DNA of 6,268 bases, taken from NCBI GenBank assembly GCA_012515495.1, contig JAAYYH010000224.1, forward strand, positions 1-6,268, in the 5' to 3' direction. The DNA comes from Coriobacteriaceae bacterium (GTDB lineage: Bacteria; Actinomycetota; Coriobacteriia; Coriobacteriales; UBA8131). The position numbers and the translations under genes were made by a program. The notes under the pieces were generated by a model, which was not told the DNA's origin, did not search any database, and saw only the letters and a program-made list of their open reading frames with translations. This document shows, one piece after another, positions 1 through 5,726 of this stretch (positions within the stretch are counted from its first letter, which is position 1; every line of letters starts with the position of its first letter).

Positions 1-1140
1 ATTGAGCTGTAGAGCTGCTGTTGCGCCCAGGCCGAAGAAACCTCCCGCGAATGAGTGTGACATGTGAGCATGCGGGGCAGGCTCCAGCTGGCCTCCAGCC
101 CAGATTGCCATCTTATGTCCGTCACCGGTTGATGTGGCTATCCTCGTTGGCTGATTCTTCAGTGCCAGGAAGAACTCGGGACACAAGGCTTGCAGCATAG
201 CGACATTTGCGCCGTAATCACCGGTTGCCAACATGGTTCCCTTGCTAGCCGCAAACTTGACGATCTTCTCTCCCTGCTTGGCATAGGCACCAGCTATCGA
301 TCCGTCTTCGGCTTTTACCAATTCTTTTGCCTCTGTTTCAAAGATATATTCAACACCTTCACGGACGCTTTTCTCATAGAACTCATTGATAACACCCTCT
401 GGGCTTGCCCAGATGTCCTGACCCTGAGCGTCAGTGTATTCTATGCCTGTGTTGAACTGACGATAGTATTCTTTGCTGTTGTCGAACTTCTCTGGACGTG
501 GCCAATGCTCCAGACGGGGCTGGAATTTGATGTTCTCAGTCGTGACTCTTGCAAACCAGTCATAGGCTGGGCCGCTTTCATTGATCCATTTCTTCACCAA
601 CAATGGATTCGCTCTGTTTCCAGAATACTTCATCCAGTCCAAGAAGATCTGTTCACGGTCAAAATCTATGCCAGCTTCTTTCTGGATAGTGGCATCGACT
701 GCTCCGAAAACCAGGCCGCGAACCGTATAGCTGGGCGTCTTCTCGATTACTGTGACCTTGAGGTTAGGATTCTCCATACGAGCCGACAAAGCAGCTGACA
801 TCCCGGCGATTCCCGCACCTATGACAAGGAAGTCGGTCTCAATGGTTTCGCTGGCATCAGAGTCAGCCAGACCTGGCGCAGCCTCAAGCCATCCTTTTGC
901 AAAGGACTCATTCGGATAAGCTGGAGCCGGAGCTTCACCAGCAGGTGCTGCCGGTGCTGCTTCATCTGCAGCGGGAGCATCAGTCTTGCTGCCGCCTCCC
1001 GCTGTCTGTCCACTGCAACCAGCAAGTCCGGTTACCGCTAAAGCAGCTGCGCTAACTGCGACACCCTTCAGGAAGTTCCGACGGCTAAGCACGCCACGCG
1101 CATATTCCTCCTCGTAAAAGATACCTTTAAACTCGATCAT
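1..1140 (-). CDS. Tat-exported FAD-dependent reductase, fumarate reductase/flavocytochrome c family (partial, C-terminus missing)
   Basis: The minus-strand frame is open from the ATG at 1140 to the window edge, giving 380 residues; the family usually runs to about 500-600, so the C-terminus lies outside. The N-terminus has a twin-arginine motif (SRRNFLK, residues 19-25), a hydrophobic stretch (26-41) and a lipobox LAGC with Cys42, so the mature protein is probably an exported lipoprotein. An Ala/Pro/Gly/Glu-rich linker (about 44-75) leads to an FAD-binding Rossmann motif (VIGAGIAGMS, 106-115, with Glu133 ending the second strand). Later family motifs are KGTMLATGDYGAN (300-312) and STGDG (337-341), followed by a His-rich stretch (H357, H359, H362). 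No heme-binding CXXCH is visible, so electrons probably arrive from a separate cytochrome or quinol oxidase. The likely role is reduction of an organic terminal acceptor outside the cytoplasmic membrane. The substrate cannot be read from the sequence. The divergent neighbour is its probable regulator. Confidence 0.9.
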   Translation of the reverse strand, partial: MIEFKGIFYEEEYARGVLSRRNFLKGVAVSAAALAVTGLAGCSGQTAGGGSKTDAPAADEAAPAAPAGEAPAPAYPNESFAKGWLEAAPGLADSDASETIETDFLVIGAGIAGMSAALSARMENPNLKVTVIEKTPSYTVRGLVFGAVDATIQKEAGIDFDREQIFLDWMKYSGNRANPLLVKKWINESGPAYDWFARVTTENIKFQPRLEHWPRPEKFDNSKEYYRQFNTGIEYTDAQGQDIWASPEGVINEFYEKSVREGVEYIFETEAKELVKAEDGSIAGAYAKQGEKIVKFAASKGTMLATGDYGANVAMLQALCPEFFLALKNQPTRIATSTGDGHKMAIWAGGQLEPAPHAHMSHSFAGGFFGLGATAALQLN

Positions 1141-1143
1141 AGT

Positions 1144-1152
1144 CCCTCCTCC
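1144..1152 (-). promoter_or_regulatory. Ribosome binding site of the flavoprotein gene
   Basis: Read on the minus strand, GGAGGAGGG lies just before the ATG at 1140. It is a strong Shine-Dalgarno sequence and fixes the start, which also puts the Tat motif at the expected distance from the N-terminus. Confidence 0.8.
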
Positions 1153-1172
1153 AATCATCAAACCTACAACAG

Positions 1173-1196
1173 AACCCACTTCGATTTAAATGGGTT
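1173..1196. repeat. Inverted repeat AACCCA-N12-TGGGTT in the divergent spacer
   Basis: AACCCA (1173-1178) and TGGGTT (1191-1196) form perfect 6-bp arms around a 12-nt centre that contains the palindrome ATTTAAAT (1184-1191, sharing one base with the right arm). It lies about 30 bp upstream of the flavoprotein start. It could be an operator or a weak hairpin in that gene's leader. Arms this short can arise by chance. Confidence 0.35.
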
Positions 1197-1234
1197 TTCA
1201 CCAAGGACTAGTGTGCTCATGGATTATTGAATCT

Positions 1235-1291
1235 GCATCGTGTTGGCTACATGTTCCTATCATTTTCAATATCGGGTAAATCGCACGATGC
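1235..1291. promoter_or_regulatory. Candidate paired operator sites (GCATCGTG / CACGATGC) between reductase and regulator
   Basis: GCATCGTG at 1235-1242 is the exact reverse complement of CACGATGC at 1284-1291, and the centres are 49 bp apart. The second copy sits in a small palindrome of its own, CGCA-CGA-TGCG (1282-1292). Two matching 8-bp sites in a 201-bp divergent spacer next to a LuxR-type gene fit an operator pair. I found no good -35/-10 pair for either gene here, which would suit activator-dependent transcription. The link to the regulator is inference. Confidence 0.35.
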
Positions 1292-1328
1292 GCATTCTTT
1301 GACAATGGCTTAGCATAGGGTCAAGAAC

Positions 1329-1334
1329 AGGAGG
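1329..1334 (+). promoter_or_regulatory. Ribosome binding site of the LuxR-type regulator gene
   Basis: AGGAGG is followed by a 7-nt gap before the ATG at 1342. It is a textbook Shine-Dalgarno sequence and supports that start. Confidence 0.8.
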
Positions 1335-1341
1335 AACATAT

Positions 1342-2748
1342 ATGCTTCGAAGAATAGTGAGCGAGCGGCTGAATTTTGCCCTCGTCTTTGGATTTGCGAG
1401 TTGCCTGGCTTGGTTGATGATTACCCTGCGGGCAGGAGTCCTGCTTTCGGGATCGATGAATCCCCTGCAGTTGCATATACCTTTCTATCTACTTCTTGCG
1501 GGGAGTGCGACGCTGACACTCGTATCTGTAGCTATCTTCTATCGGAGGATGTCTGCAGATTCTCTGACGGGGATCATCTGCTTTCTCCCTGCCAGCGCAA
1601 TGTCTCTGGCAACCATCTCATTGCTTTTCATCAGTTGGGCGCCTCTGCCTTACGGCAGTGTCCTCGCCGCCTTATGTGGGCTTATCGCTGGAATCAGCTT
1701 CGCGTTCCTGCTCGTCCAGTGGGGACGACTCTGGAATATACTCGGATTCAAGACCATCGTCTTCTCGTCAATCGCCTCATGGGGTTTATGCCAAGTCTTC
1801 TTCTTCGTCGTCTTGCTATTCGATCAGATCGCCGCAGTTCTCGTCGCCGCAGCTCTGCCAGTAGTTTCAATAGTACTTCTACGTTATAACGAGAAGAACA
1901 CGTCTCCGGTGCCACCGTTTGGACCGAGAAGGACTAAAGCGCCAACTGGCATGATCCTGCGATTGTCCACACTTGGTTTTATCTATAGTTTCTTCAATGA
2001 ATATTTCCGACTCTCCTACATTCAACGTAATCCCTATGACTTCGATGATCTGGGCTTCTTCACAACAAATGGGCTTGCTTTGCTCCTGGTTCTAATTGTC
2101 GTATTCATGACCATCTTCCTCCCGGCTATTCGGCAACTCGATATCCTTTTCGAACTACCGTACCGATTGCTCTTAATGCTAAGTGTCTTGGGTGCTCTAC
2201 TGTTAATCATTCCCGGGCTGTCGCCGATGATCTCATACGCCATCAACACTGCAGCCTATCTTTGTCTGGGAATCACTCTCTGGTCGGTGACCATCTGTCT
2301 GTGCAGGAGGTTCCCTTACCATACGATCAAGATATTCGGCATTGTCTTTGCGGCTTGGATGGCAGGTCCGCTTGTTGGGGCGCAATTGAATCATGAACTG
2401 ATTACCGCAGGTATGTTGCCCGTGACTGAAGTCAGCATGGTTGTGGGGGTTTTCATCATGGTGCTGATCTACTGCTTCGTTTTTCGGGAGACTGACATTG
2501 CGGATACGACGATGGAGGGTCGAACCGGGGCATTTGAGGAGAAATGCGCTCAAGTATCTTGGAAGCATCGGCTTACGGAGAGAGAGTCGGAGTTGCTCAC
2601 TCATCTGGCTCGGGGCCGCGATGCGGGTTGGATCCAAGAAGAGTTCTGTCTTTCCAAAAGTACCGTGAGCACACATCGCCAGCATATCTATGAGAAGCTG
2701 GGTGTCCATACTCGCCAAGAGCTCATCGACCTGATCGATGCCCAGTGA
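1342..2748 (+). CDS. Membrane-bound LuxR-type transcriptional regulator with about 12 transmembrane segments
   Basis: This 468-residue protein has two parts. Residues 1 to about 382 are very hydrophobic, with about twelve membrane segments (near 12-35, 47-67, 75-97, 104-126, 136-158, 162-181, 204-222, 240-261, 273-291, 296-320, 328-348 and 360-381), arranged like a transporter core. Residues 411-468 are a LuxR/GerE helix-turn-helix: LTERESELL, then a recognition helix SKSTVSTHRQHIYEKLGV, then TRQEL. A charged linker (383-410) joins them, so the DNA-binding part should face the cytoplasm. No receiver domain with a phospho-acceptor site is visible, so this is a one-component system that probably senses a small molecule through the membrane part. 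In gut Coriobacteriia such regulators often lie beside reductase genes and induce them when the substrate is present. The divergent flavoprotein is the obvious target here. Ligand and target are inferred. Confidence 0.9.
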   Translation: MLRRIVSERLNFALVFGFASCLAWLMITLRAGVLLSGSMNPLQLHIPFYLLLAGSATLTLVSVAIFYRRMSADSLTGIICFLPASAMSLATISLLFISWAPLPYGSVLAALCGLIAGISFAFLLVQWGRLWNILGFKTIVFSSIASWGLCQVFFFVVLLFDQIAAVLVAAALPVVSIVLLRYNEKNTSPVPPFGPRRTKAPTGMILRLSTLGFIYSFFNEYFRLSYIQRNPYDFDDLGFFTTNGLALLLVLIVVFMTIFLPAIRQLDILFELPYRLLLMLSVLGALLLIIPGLSPMISYAINTAAYLCLGITLWSVTICLCRRFPYHTIKIFGIVFAAWMAGPLVGAQLNHELITAGMLPVTEVSMVVGVFIMVLIYCFVFRETDIADTTMEGRTGAFEEKCAQVSWKHRLTERESELLTHLARGRDAGWIQEEFCLSKSTVSTHRQHIYEKLGVHTRQELIDLIDAQ

Positions 2749-2842
2749 GCATCATGATTCCTTTACCAACTCAGGAAACTTTGATAACTGCCGAACGTCA
2801 AACACACTTCCGAGAGCCATACGACTGGCATACAGCATACAA

Positions 2843-2873
2843 CAACTGACAACGACAACTGCAACTGCTACTG
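2843..2873. repeat. Degenerate CAACTG hexamer tract
   Basis: From 2850 the sequence reads as successive hexamers CAACGA, CAACTG, CAACTG and CTACTG, with another CAACTG at 2843-2848. It lies about 35 bp upstream of the dnaK -35 box. It may be a decayed microsatellite. On the opposite strand it encodes only Val/Ala low complexity, so it is not treated as coding. Confidence 0.5.
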
Positions 2874-2908
2874 CAAATTCACACTTAGCAACAGAATAGT
2901 TACAAAAC

Positions 2909-2937
2909 TTGACAGTACTATGTATAGATTTTATGAT
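2909..2937 (+). promoter_or_regulatory. Sigma-70-type promoter of the dnaK operon
   Basis: A perfect -35 box TTGACA (2909-2914) is followed by a 17-bp spacer and a -10 box TATGAT (2932-2937, five of six matches to TATAAT). Transcription should begin near 2944, leaving a leader of about 130 nt. The spacer holds CTAT-GT-ATAG (2918-2927), and further ATAG/CTAT copies flank the promoter, a possible repressor site. This housekeeping-type promoter implies that any heat induction comes from a repressor rather than an alternative sigma factor. Confidence 0.7.
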
Positions 2938-3076
2938 AGCCACAAGTTTGGAATCTATGGTTGGTGTCTAAGCAGATAACCAGCCTTTTGTGGGGATGTA
3001 GGGCAGATCGGTCTGACAATCAGGTCATTCTCGGTCAGCACTCCCTGAGCAGCAAGCAGAGAAGAAGGGATATATT

Positions 3077-4978
3077 ATGGCTAAGATCTTAGGTATCGAC
3101 CTCGGCACCACCAACAGTGCTATGGCGATTATGGAGGGCGGGGAGCCAACTATTATCGTCAATGCCGAGGGAGACAGGACTACCCCGTCTGTTGTGGGTT
3201 TCCGCAAAGATGGCGAGCGCGTGGTAGGCAAGGCCGCAAAGAATCAGGCGGTGACTAATCCAGAGAACACCATCTCATCCATCAAGCGTTTCATTGGTCG
3301 CGAATTCAAGGAAACCTCATCTGAACGCGATACCGTTTCCTATAAGGTCAAAGCTGGAAAAGACGGTCGCGTACAGGTTGATATCGATGGTAAGGACTTC
3401 ACTCCTGAAGAGATCAGCGCAATGGTGTTGCAGAAGCTCAAGAGCGATGCCGAGAAGTACACTGGCTCGCCCATCAACCAGGCTATCATCACGGTGCCAG
3501 CCTACTTCAATGACTCGCAGCGTCAGGCCACAAAAGATGCCGGACGCATTGCTGGCCTAGAGGTTTTACGTATCATCAATGAGCCTACTGCGGCCTCCTT
3601 GGCGTACGGTCTTGATAAGGCCGGAAAGGACGAGAAGGTTCTGGTGTTCGACTTAGGCGGAGGTACCTTTGACGTCAGTGTACTCGAGCTCAGTGACGGA
3701 GTGTTTGAAGTACTTTCGACCAGTGGCGACAATCATCTTGGTGGCGATGACTGGGACCAGCGCGTCATCAACTGGTTGGCCGACAAGTTCCAAAACGACA
3801 ACGGCATCGACCTGCGTGTCGATAAAATGGCTCTACAACGCTTGAAGGAATCGGCGGAGAAAGCCAAGATGGAGCTTTCCAGCACTCAGCAGACAAACAT
3901 CAATCTGCCGTTTATCACAGCAGACGCACAAGGTCCCAAGCATCTGGACTACACATTGTCTCGTGCGGAATTCGAGAAAATCACCGACGATCTGTTGCAG
4001 AGATGTAAGAAGCCGGTTGAGACAGCACTGAAAGATGCCGGACTGAAGATCGGTGAAGTGGATGAGGTTATCTTGGTTGGTGGCTCAACCCGTATGCCGG
4101 CTGTACAGGAACTGGTGAAGAAGCTCACCGGCAAAGAACCGAACATGAGTGTGAACCCCGATGAGGTTGTAGCACTCGGCGCGGCTGTTCAAGGTGGCGT
4201 ACTCGCCGGCGATGTTGAGGGCATCCTGCTTCTGGATGTTACCCCACTCAGCCTGGGTGTAGAGACCATGGGTGGCGTGATGACCAAGATGATCGAGCGC
4301 AACACCACTATCCCAACCCGTAAGACAGAGATCTATTCCACGGCAGCCGATGGTCAGACCTCCGTTGAGATCCATGTCCTCCAGGGCGAGCGTGAGATGG
4401 CTGCCGGCAATAAGACGCTGGGCAAGTTCCAGTTGACGGGTATACCTGCTGCTCCACGTGGTATCCCGCAGATTGAAGTGACATTTGATATCGATGCTAA
4501 CGGTATCGTCAACGTCAGCGCCAAGGATAAGGGAACCGGCAAAGCTCAAAACATCACCATCAGTGGGTCTACCGCTCTGTCAGATGACGAAGTAGATCGC
4601 ATGGTCAAGGATGCTGAAGAGCATGCTGCTGAGGACGCTGCTCGTAAGGCAGAGGTTGAGGTGCGCAATACCGCTGACAGCTTAGTCTACTCCACCGAGA
4701 AGACCCTAGCGGATCTTGGCGATAAGGTTCCTGAGGATACGAAGACTGAGGTTACCGCAGCCGTCGAGGGCTTGAAGAAAGCTTTGGAAGGCAGTGATGT
4801 TGAGGCCATCAAGACCGAAACCGCCACGCTGCAAAGCGCTGGCTACAAACTGGCCGAGATCGTCTACCAAGATGCACAGGCCGAATCAGCTGCTGCTGAT
4901 ACTGCAAGCGCAGGCGATGACAACGATGTTGTCGAGGCGGACTATGAGGTAATGGACGCTGAAGATAAGGATAAATAG
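3077..4978 (+). CDS. dnaK: Molecular chaperone DnaK (Hsp70)
   Basis: This is a full-length, 633-residue cytoplasmic Hsp70 that binds exposed hydrophobic peptides under ATP control. The ATPase domain (1 to about 380) shows phosphate loop 1 GIDLGTTNS (6-14), Lys70 at the catalytic lysine position, NEPTAASLAYG (168-178), phosphate loop 2 FDLGGGTFDVS (191-201) and the adenosine motif VGGSTRMPAV (334-343). The conserved linker LLLDVTPLSLG (384-394) leads to the peptide-binding beta domain, a helical lid (about 500-600), and an acidic tail with the bacterial signature VVEADYEV (618-625). The start is the ATG at 3077, preceded by a purine-rich GAAGGGA; the N-terminal MAKILGIDLGTT is typical. It is the first gene of the operon, and grpE begins 2 nt after its stop. 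Residues about 74-114 are longer than in Bacillus or Mycobacterium DnaK and match the E. coli length. Confidence 0.98.
   Translation: MAKILGIDLGTTNSAMAIMEGGEPTIIVNAEGDRTTPSVVGFRKDGERVVGKAAKNQAVTNPENTISSIKRFIGREFKETSSERDTVSYKVKAGKDGRVQVDIDGKDFTPEEISAMVLQKLKSDAEKYTGSPINQAIITVPAYFNDSQRQATKDAGRIAGLEVLRIINEPTAASLAYGLDKAGKDEKVLVFDLGGGTFDVSVLELSDGVFEVLSTSGDNHLGGDDWDQRVINWLADKFQNDNGIDLRVDKMALQRLKESAEKAKMELSSTQQTNINLPFITADAQGPKHLDYTLSRAEFEKITDDLLQRCKKPVETALKDAGLKIGEVDEVILVGGSTRMPAVQELVKKLTGKEPNMSVNPDEVVALGAAVQGGVLAGDVEGILLLDVTPLSLGVETMGGVMTKMIERNTTIPTRKTEIYSTAADGQTSVEIHVLQGEREMAAGNKTLGKFQLTGIPAAPRGIPQIEVTFDIDANGIVNVSAKDKGTGKAQNITISGSTALSDDEVDRMVKDAEEHAAEDAARKAEVEVRNTADSLVYSTEKTLADLGDKVPEDTKTEVTAAVEGLKKALEGSDVEAIKTETATLQSAGYKLAEIVYQDAQAESAAADTASAGDDNDVVEADYEVMDAEDKDK
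4967..4971 (+). promoter_or_regulatory. Ribosome binding site of grpE inside the 3' end of dnaK
   Basis: AAGGA lies in the last codons of dnaK, 9 nt before the ATG at 4981 and 12 nt before a second ATG at 4984. The spacing favours 4981, and the 2-nt gap between genes suggests translational coupling. Confidence 0.55.
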
Positions 4979-4980
4979 TC

Positions 4981-5610
4981 ATGATGGCAGCAAAGAAGCA
5001 TGTCAAAGTTGAAGGGAGTGAGGCTGTCGTTGATGCGACGGCCTCAATCTCTCCAGATGAGACGGCAACAGACAGCGTGACCCCGAATGTGAATATCGGA
5101 ACCGACTCCCTCTCGACGGTTGTCGAAGGCGAGTCGGACGAGTTGGGACTGGCTCGTGCCGAAGCTGATGAGCTGCGTGATAAGCTGATGCGCCTACAAG
5201 CGGAATGGGACAATTTCCGCAAACGTACGGCAACCGAACGTGCCGCAGAGCGTTCCCGCTCGACCGCTCATCTAGTGGAGAAGCTCTTGCCGATCATCGA
5301 TGATATGGAGCGGGCTATTGAGCATTCGGACAGCTCATCAGAGGATGCGCTCAAAGAAGGTATCGTTGCTATCCAAGCTAAGTTTTGCGAAGTGTTGGAT
5401 CGCGAGGGTTGTAAGGTCATCGACCCCCAAGGGCAGCCATTCGATGCCATGAAGCATCAGGCGGTTGGTAAGGTTGAGAATCCTGCCATACCTAATGAGA
5501 CAGTCATTGAAGTCTATCAGAAAGGCTATGAGATGGGTGACAGGGTACTGCGCACAGCGATGGTTGTGGTATCTACTGGTGGCCCAGAGCGTAGTGACAA
5601 TCAACAGTGA
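4981..5610 (+). CDS. grpE: GrpE, nucleotide exchange factor of DnaK
   Basis: This 209-residue protein works as a dimer that opens the DnaK nucleotide cleft to release ADP and so resets the chaperone cycle. Residues 1 to about 50 are acidic, Ser/Thr-rich and probably disordered, as usual for the family. A long helix (about 52-100, including RLQAEWDNFRKRTATERA at 71-88) forms the coiled-coil dimer stalk. Helices with LLPIIDDMERAIEH (102-115) follow. The C-terminal beta domain ends with the GrpE signature VIEVYQKGYEMGDRVLRTAMV (175-195), which contacts DnaK. The tail SDNQQ and the TGA stop are encoded within the first copies of a 13-bp tandem repeat. The start could be either of two adjacent ATG codons, changing the product by one residue. 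It is almost certainly co-transcribed with dnaK. Confidence 0.96.
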   Translation: MMAAKKHVKVEGSEAVVDATASISPDETATDSVTPNVNIGTDSLSTVVEGESDELGLARAEADELRDKLMRLQAEWDNFRKRTATERAAERSRSTAHLVEKLLPIIDDMERAIEHSDSSSEDALKEGIVAIQAKFCEVLDREGCKVIDPQGQPFDAMKHQAVGKVENPAIPNETVIEVYQKGYEMGDRVLRTAMVVVSTGGPERSDNQQ

Positions 5611-5657
5611 AAACCTGTAGTGACAGTCAGCAATGACAACCAACAGTGACAACCAGT
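5593..5657. repeat. Five tandem copies of a degenerate 13-bp repeat (AGTGACAACCAAC) across the grpE stop codon
   Basis: Contiguous copies begin at 5593, 5606, 5619, 5632 and 5645. Against the consensus AGTGACAACCAAC they match at 12, 9, 10, 12 and 11 of 13 positions. Copy 1 encodes the last residues of GrpE, and copy 2 supplies its TGA stop (5608-5610). The remaining copies fill half of the 116-bp spacer before the J-protein gene. Since 13 is not a multiple of 3, the TGA in each copy falls in a different frame, so stops occur in all three forward frames. Weaker similarity may continue to about 5672. Confidence 0.75.
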
Positions 5658-5708
5658 AACCAGAGAATCAACAGATAACATCGATTCCTGTCGATTGCGA
5701 GAAAGCAA

Positions 5709-5714
5709 AGGAGG
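5709..5714 (+). promoter_or_regulatory. Ribosome binding site of the J-protein gene
   Basis: AGGAGG is strong but lies 12 nt before the ATG at 5727, longer than usual. No in-frame alternative start lies nearer, and the J domain requires the reading frame from 5727. Confidence 0.65.
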
Positions 5715-5726
5715 TGCGAAGCAGGT

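Larger units (their letters stand above)
2749..3076. other. Non-coding region upstream of dnaK (328 bp)
   Basis: No convincing gene lies here. It opens with ATCATGAT (2751-2758) just after the regulator's stop codon; no GC-rich hairpin plus T-run follows, so no terminator is called. A CAACTG-like low-complexity tract occupies about 2843-2873 and the dnaK promoter 2909-2937. The leader, from about 2944, has only weak structure: TGGTT/AACCA (2958-2962 and 2978-2982), CTGA/TCAG (3013-3016 and 3020-3023), and a direct repeat TCGGTC (3008-3013 and 3031-3036). No full CIRCE or HAIR heat-shock operator was found. Confidence 0.6.

Noticed and set aside
190..798. A long open frame on the plus strand (202 codons)
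   Set aside because: It lies opposite the flavoprotein gene, which has clear Tat, lipobox and FAD motifs. The plus-strand translation is Cys/Phe-rich with no recognisable domain.
1299..1304. TTGACA upstream of the regulator gene as a -35 box
   Set aside because: The matching -10 position (about 1321-1327) reads TCAAGAA and overlaps the leader just before the ribosome binding site, so it is not a credible promoter.
2233..2718. Minus-strand open frame opposite the regulator's C-terminal part
   Set aside because: The plus strand encodes a well-conserved LuxR helix-turn-helix there; the antisense translation shows no domain or start signal.
2749..2800. Intrinsic terminator after the regulator gene
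   Set aside because: Only the short palindrome ATCATGAT is present; there is no stable GC-rich stem followed by a run of T.
2752..2943. Small minus-strand open frame of 63 codons between the regulator and dnaK
   Set aside because: Its sequence includes Val/Ala repeats produced by the CAACTG tract, and it would overlap the dnaK promoter. Nothing supports translation.
3035..3061. Possible CIRCE operator in the dnaK leader
   Set aside because: TCAGCACTC (3035-3043) resembles the left half TTAGCACTC, but the position of the right half reads CAAGCAGAG instead of GAGTGCTAA, so there is no inverted repeat.
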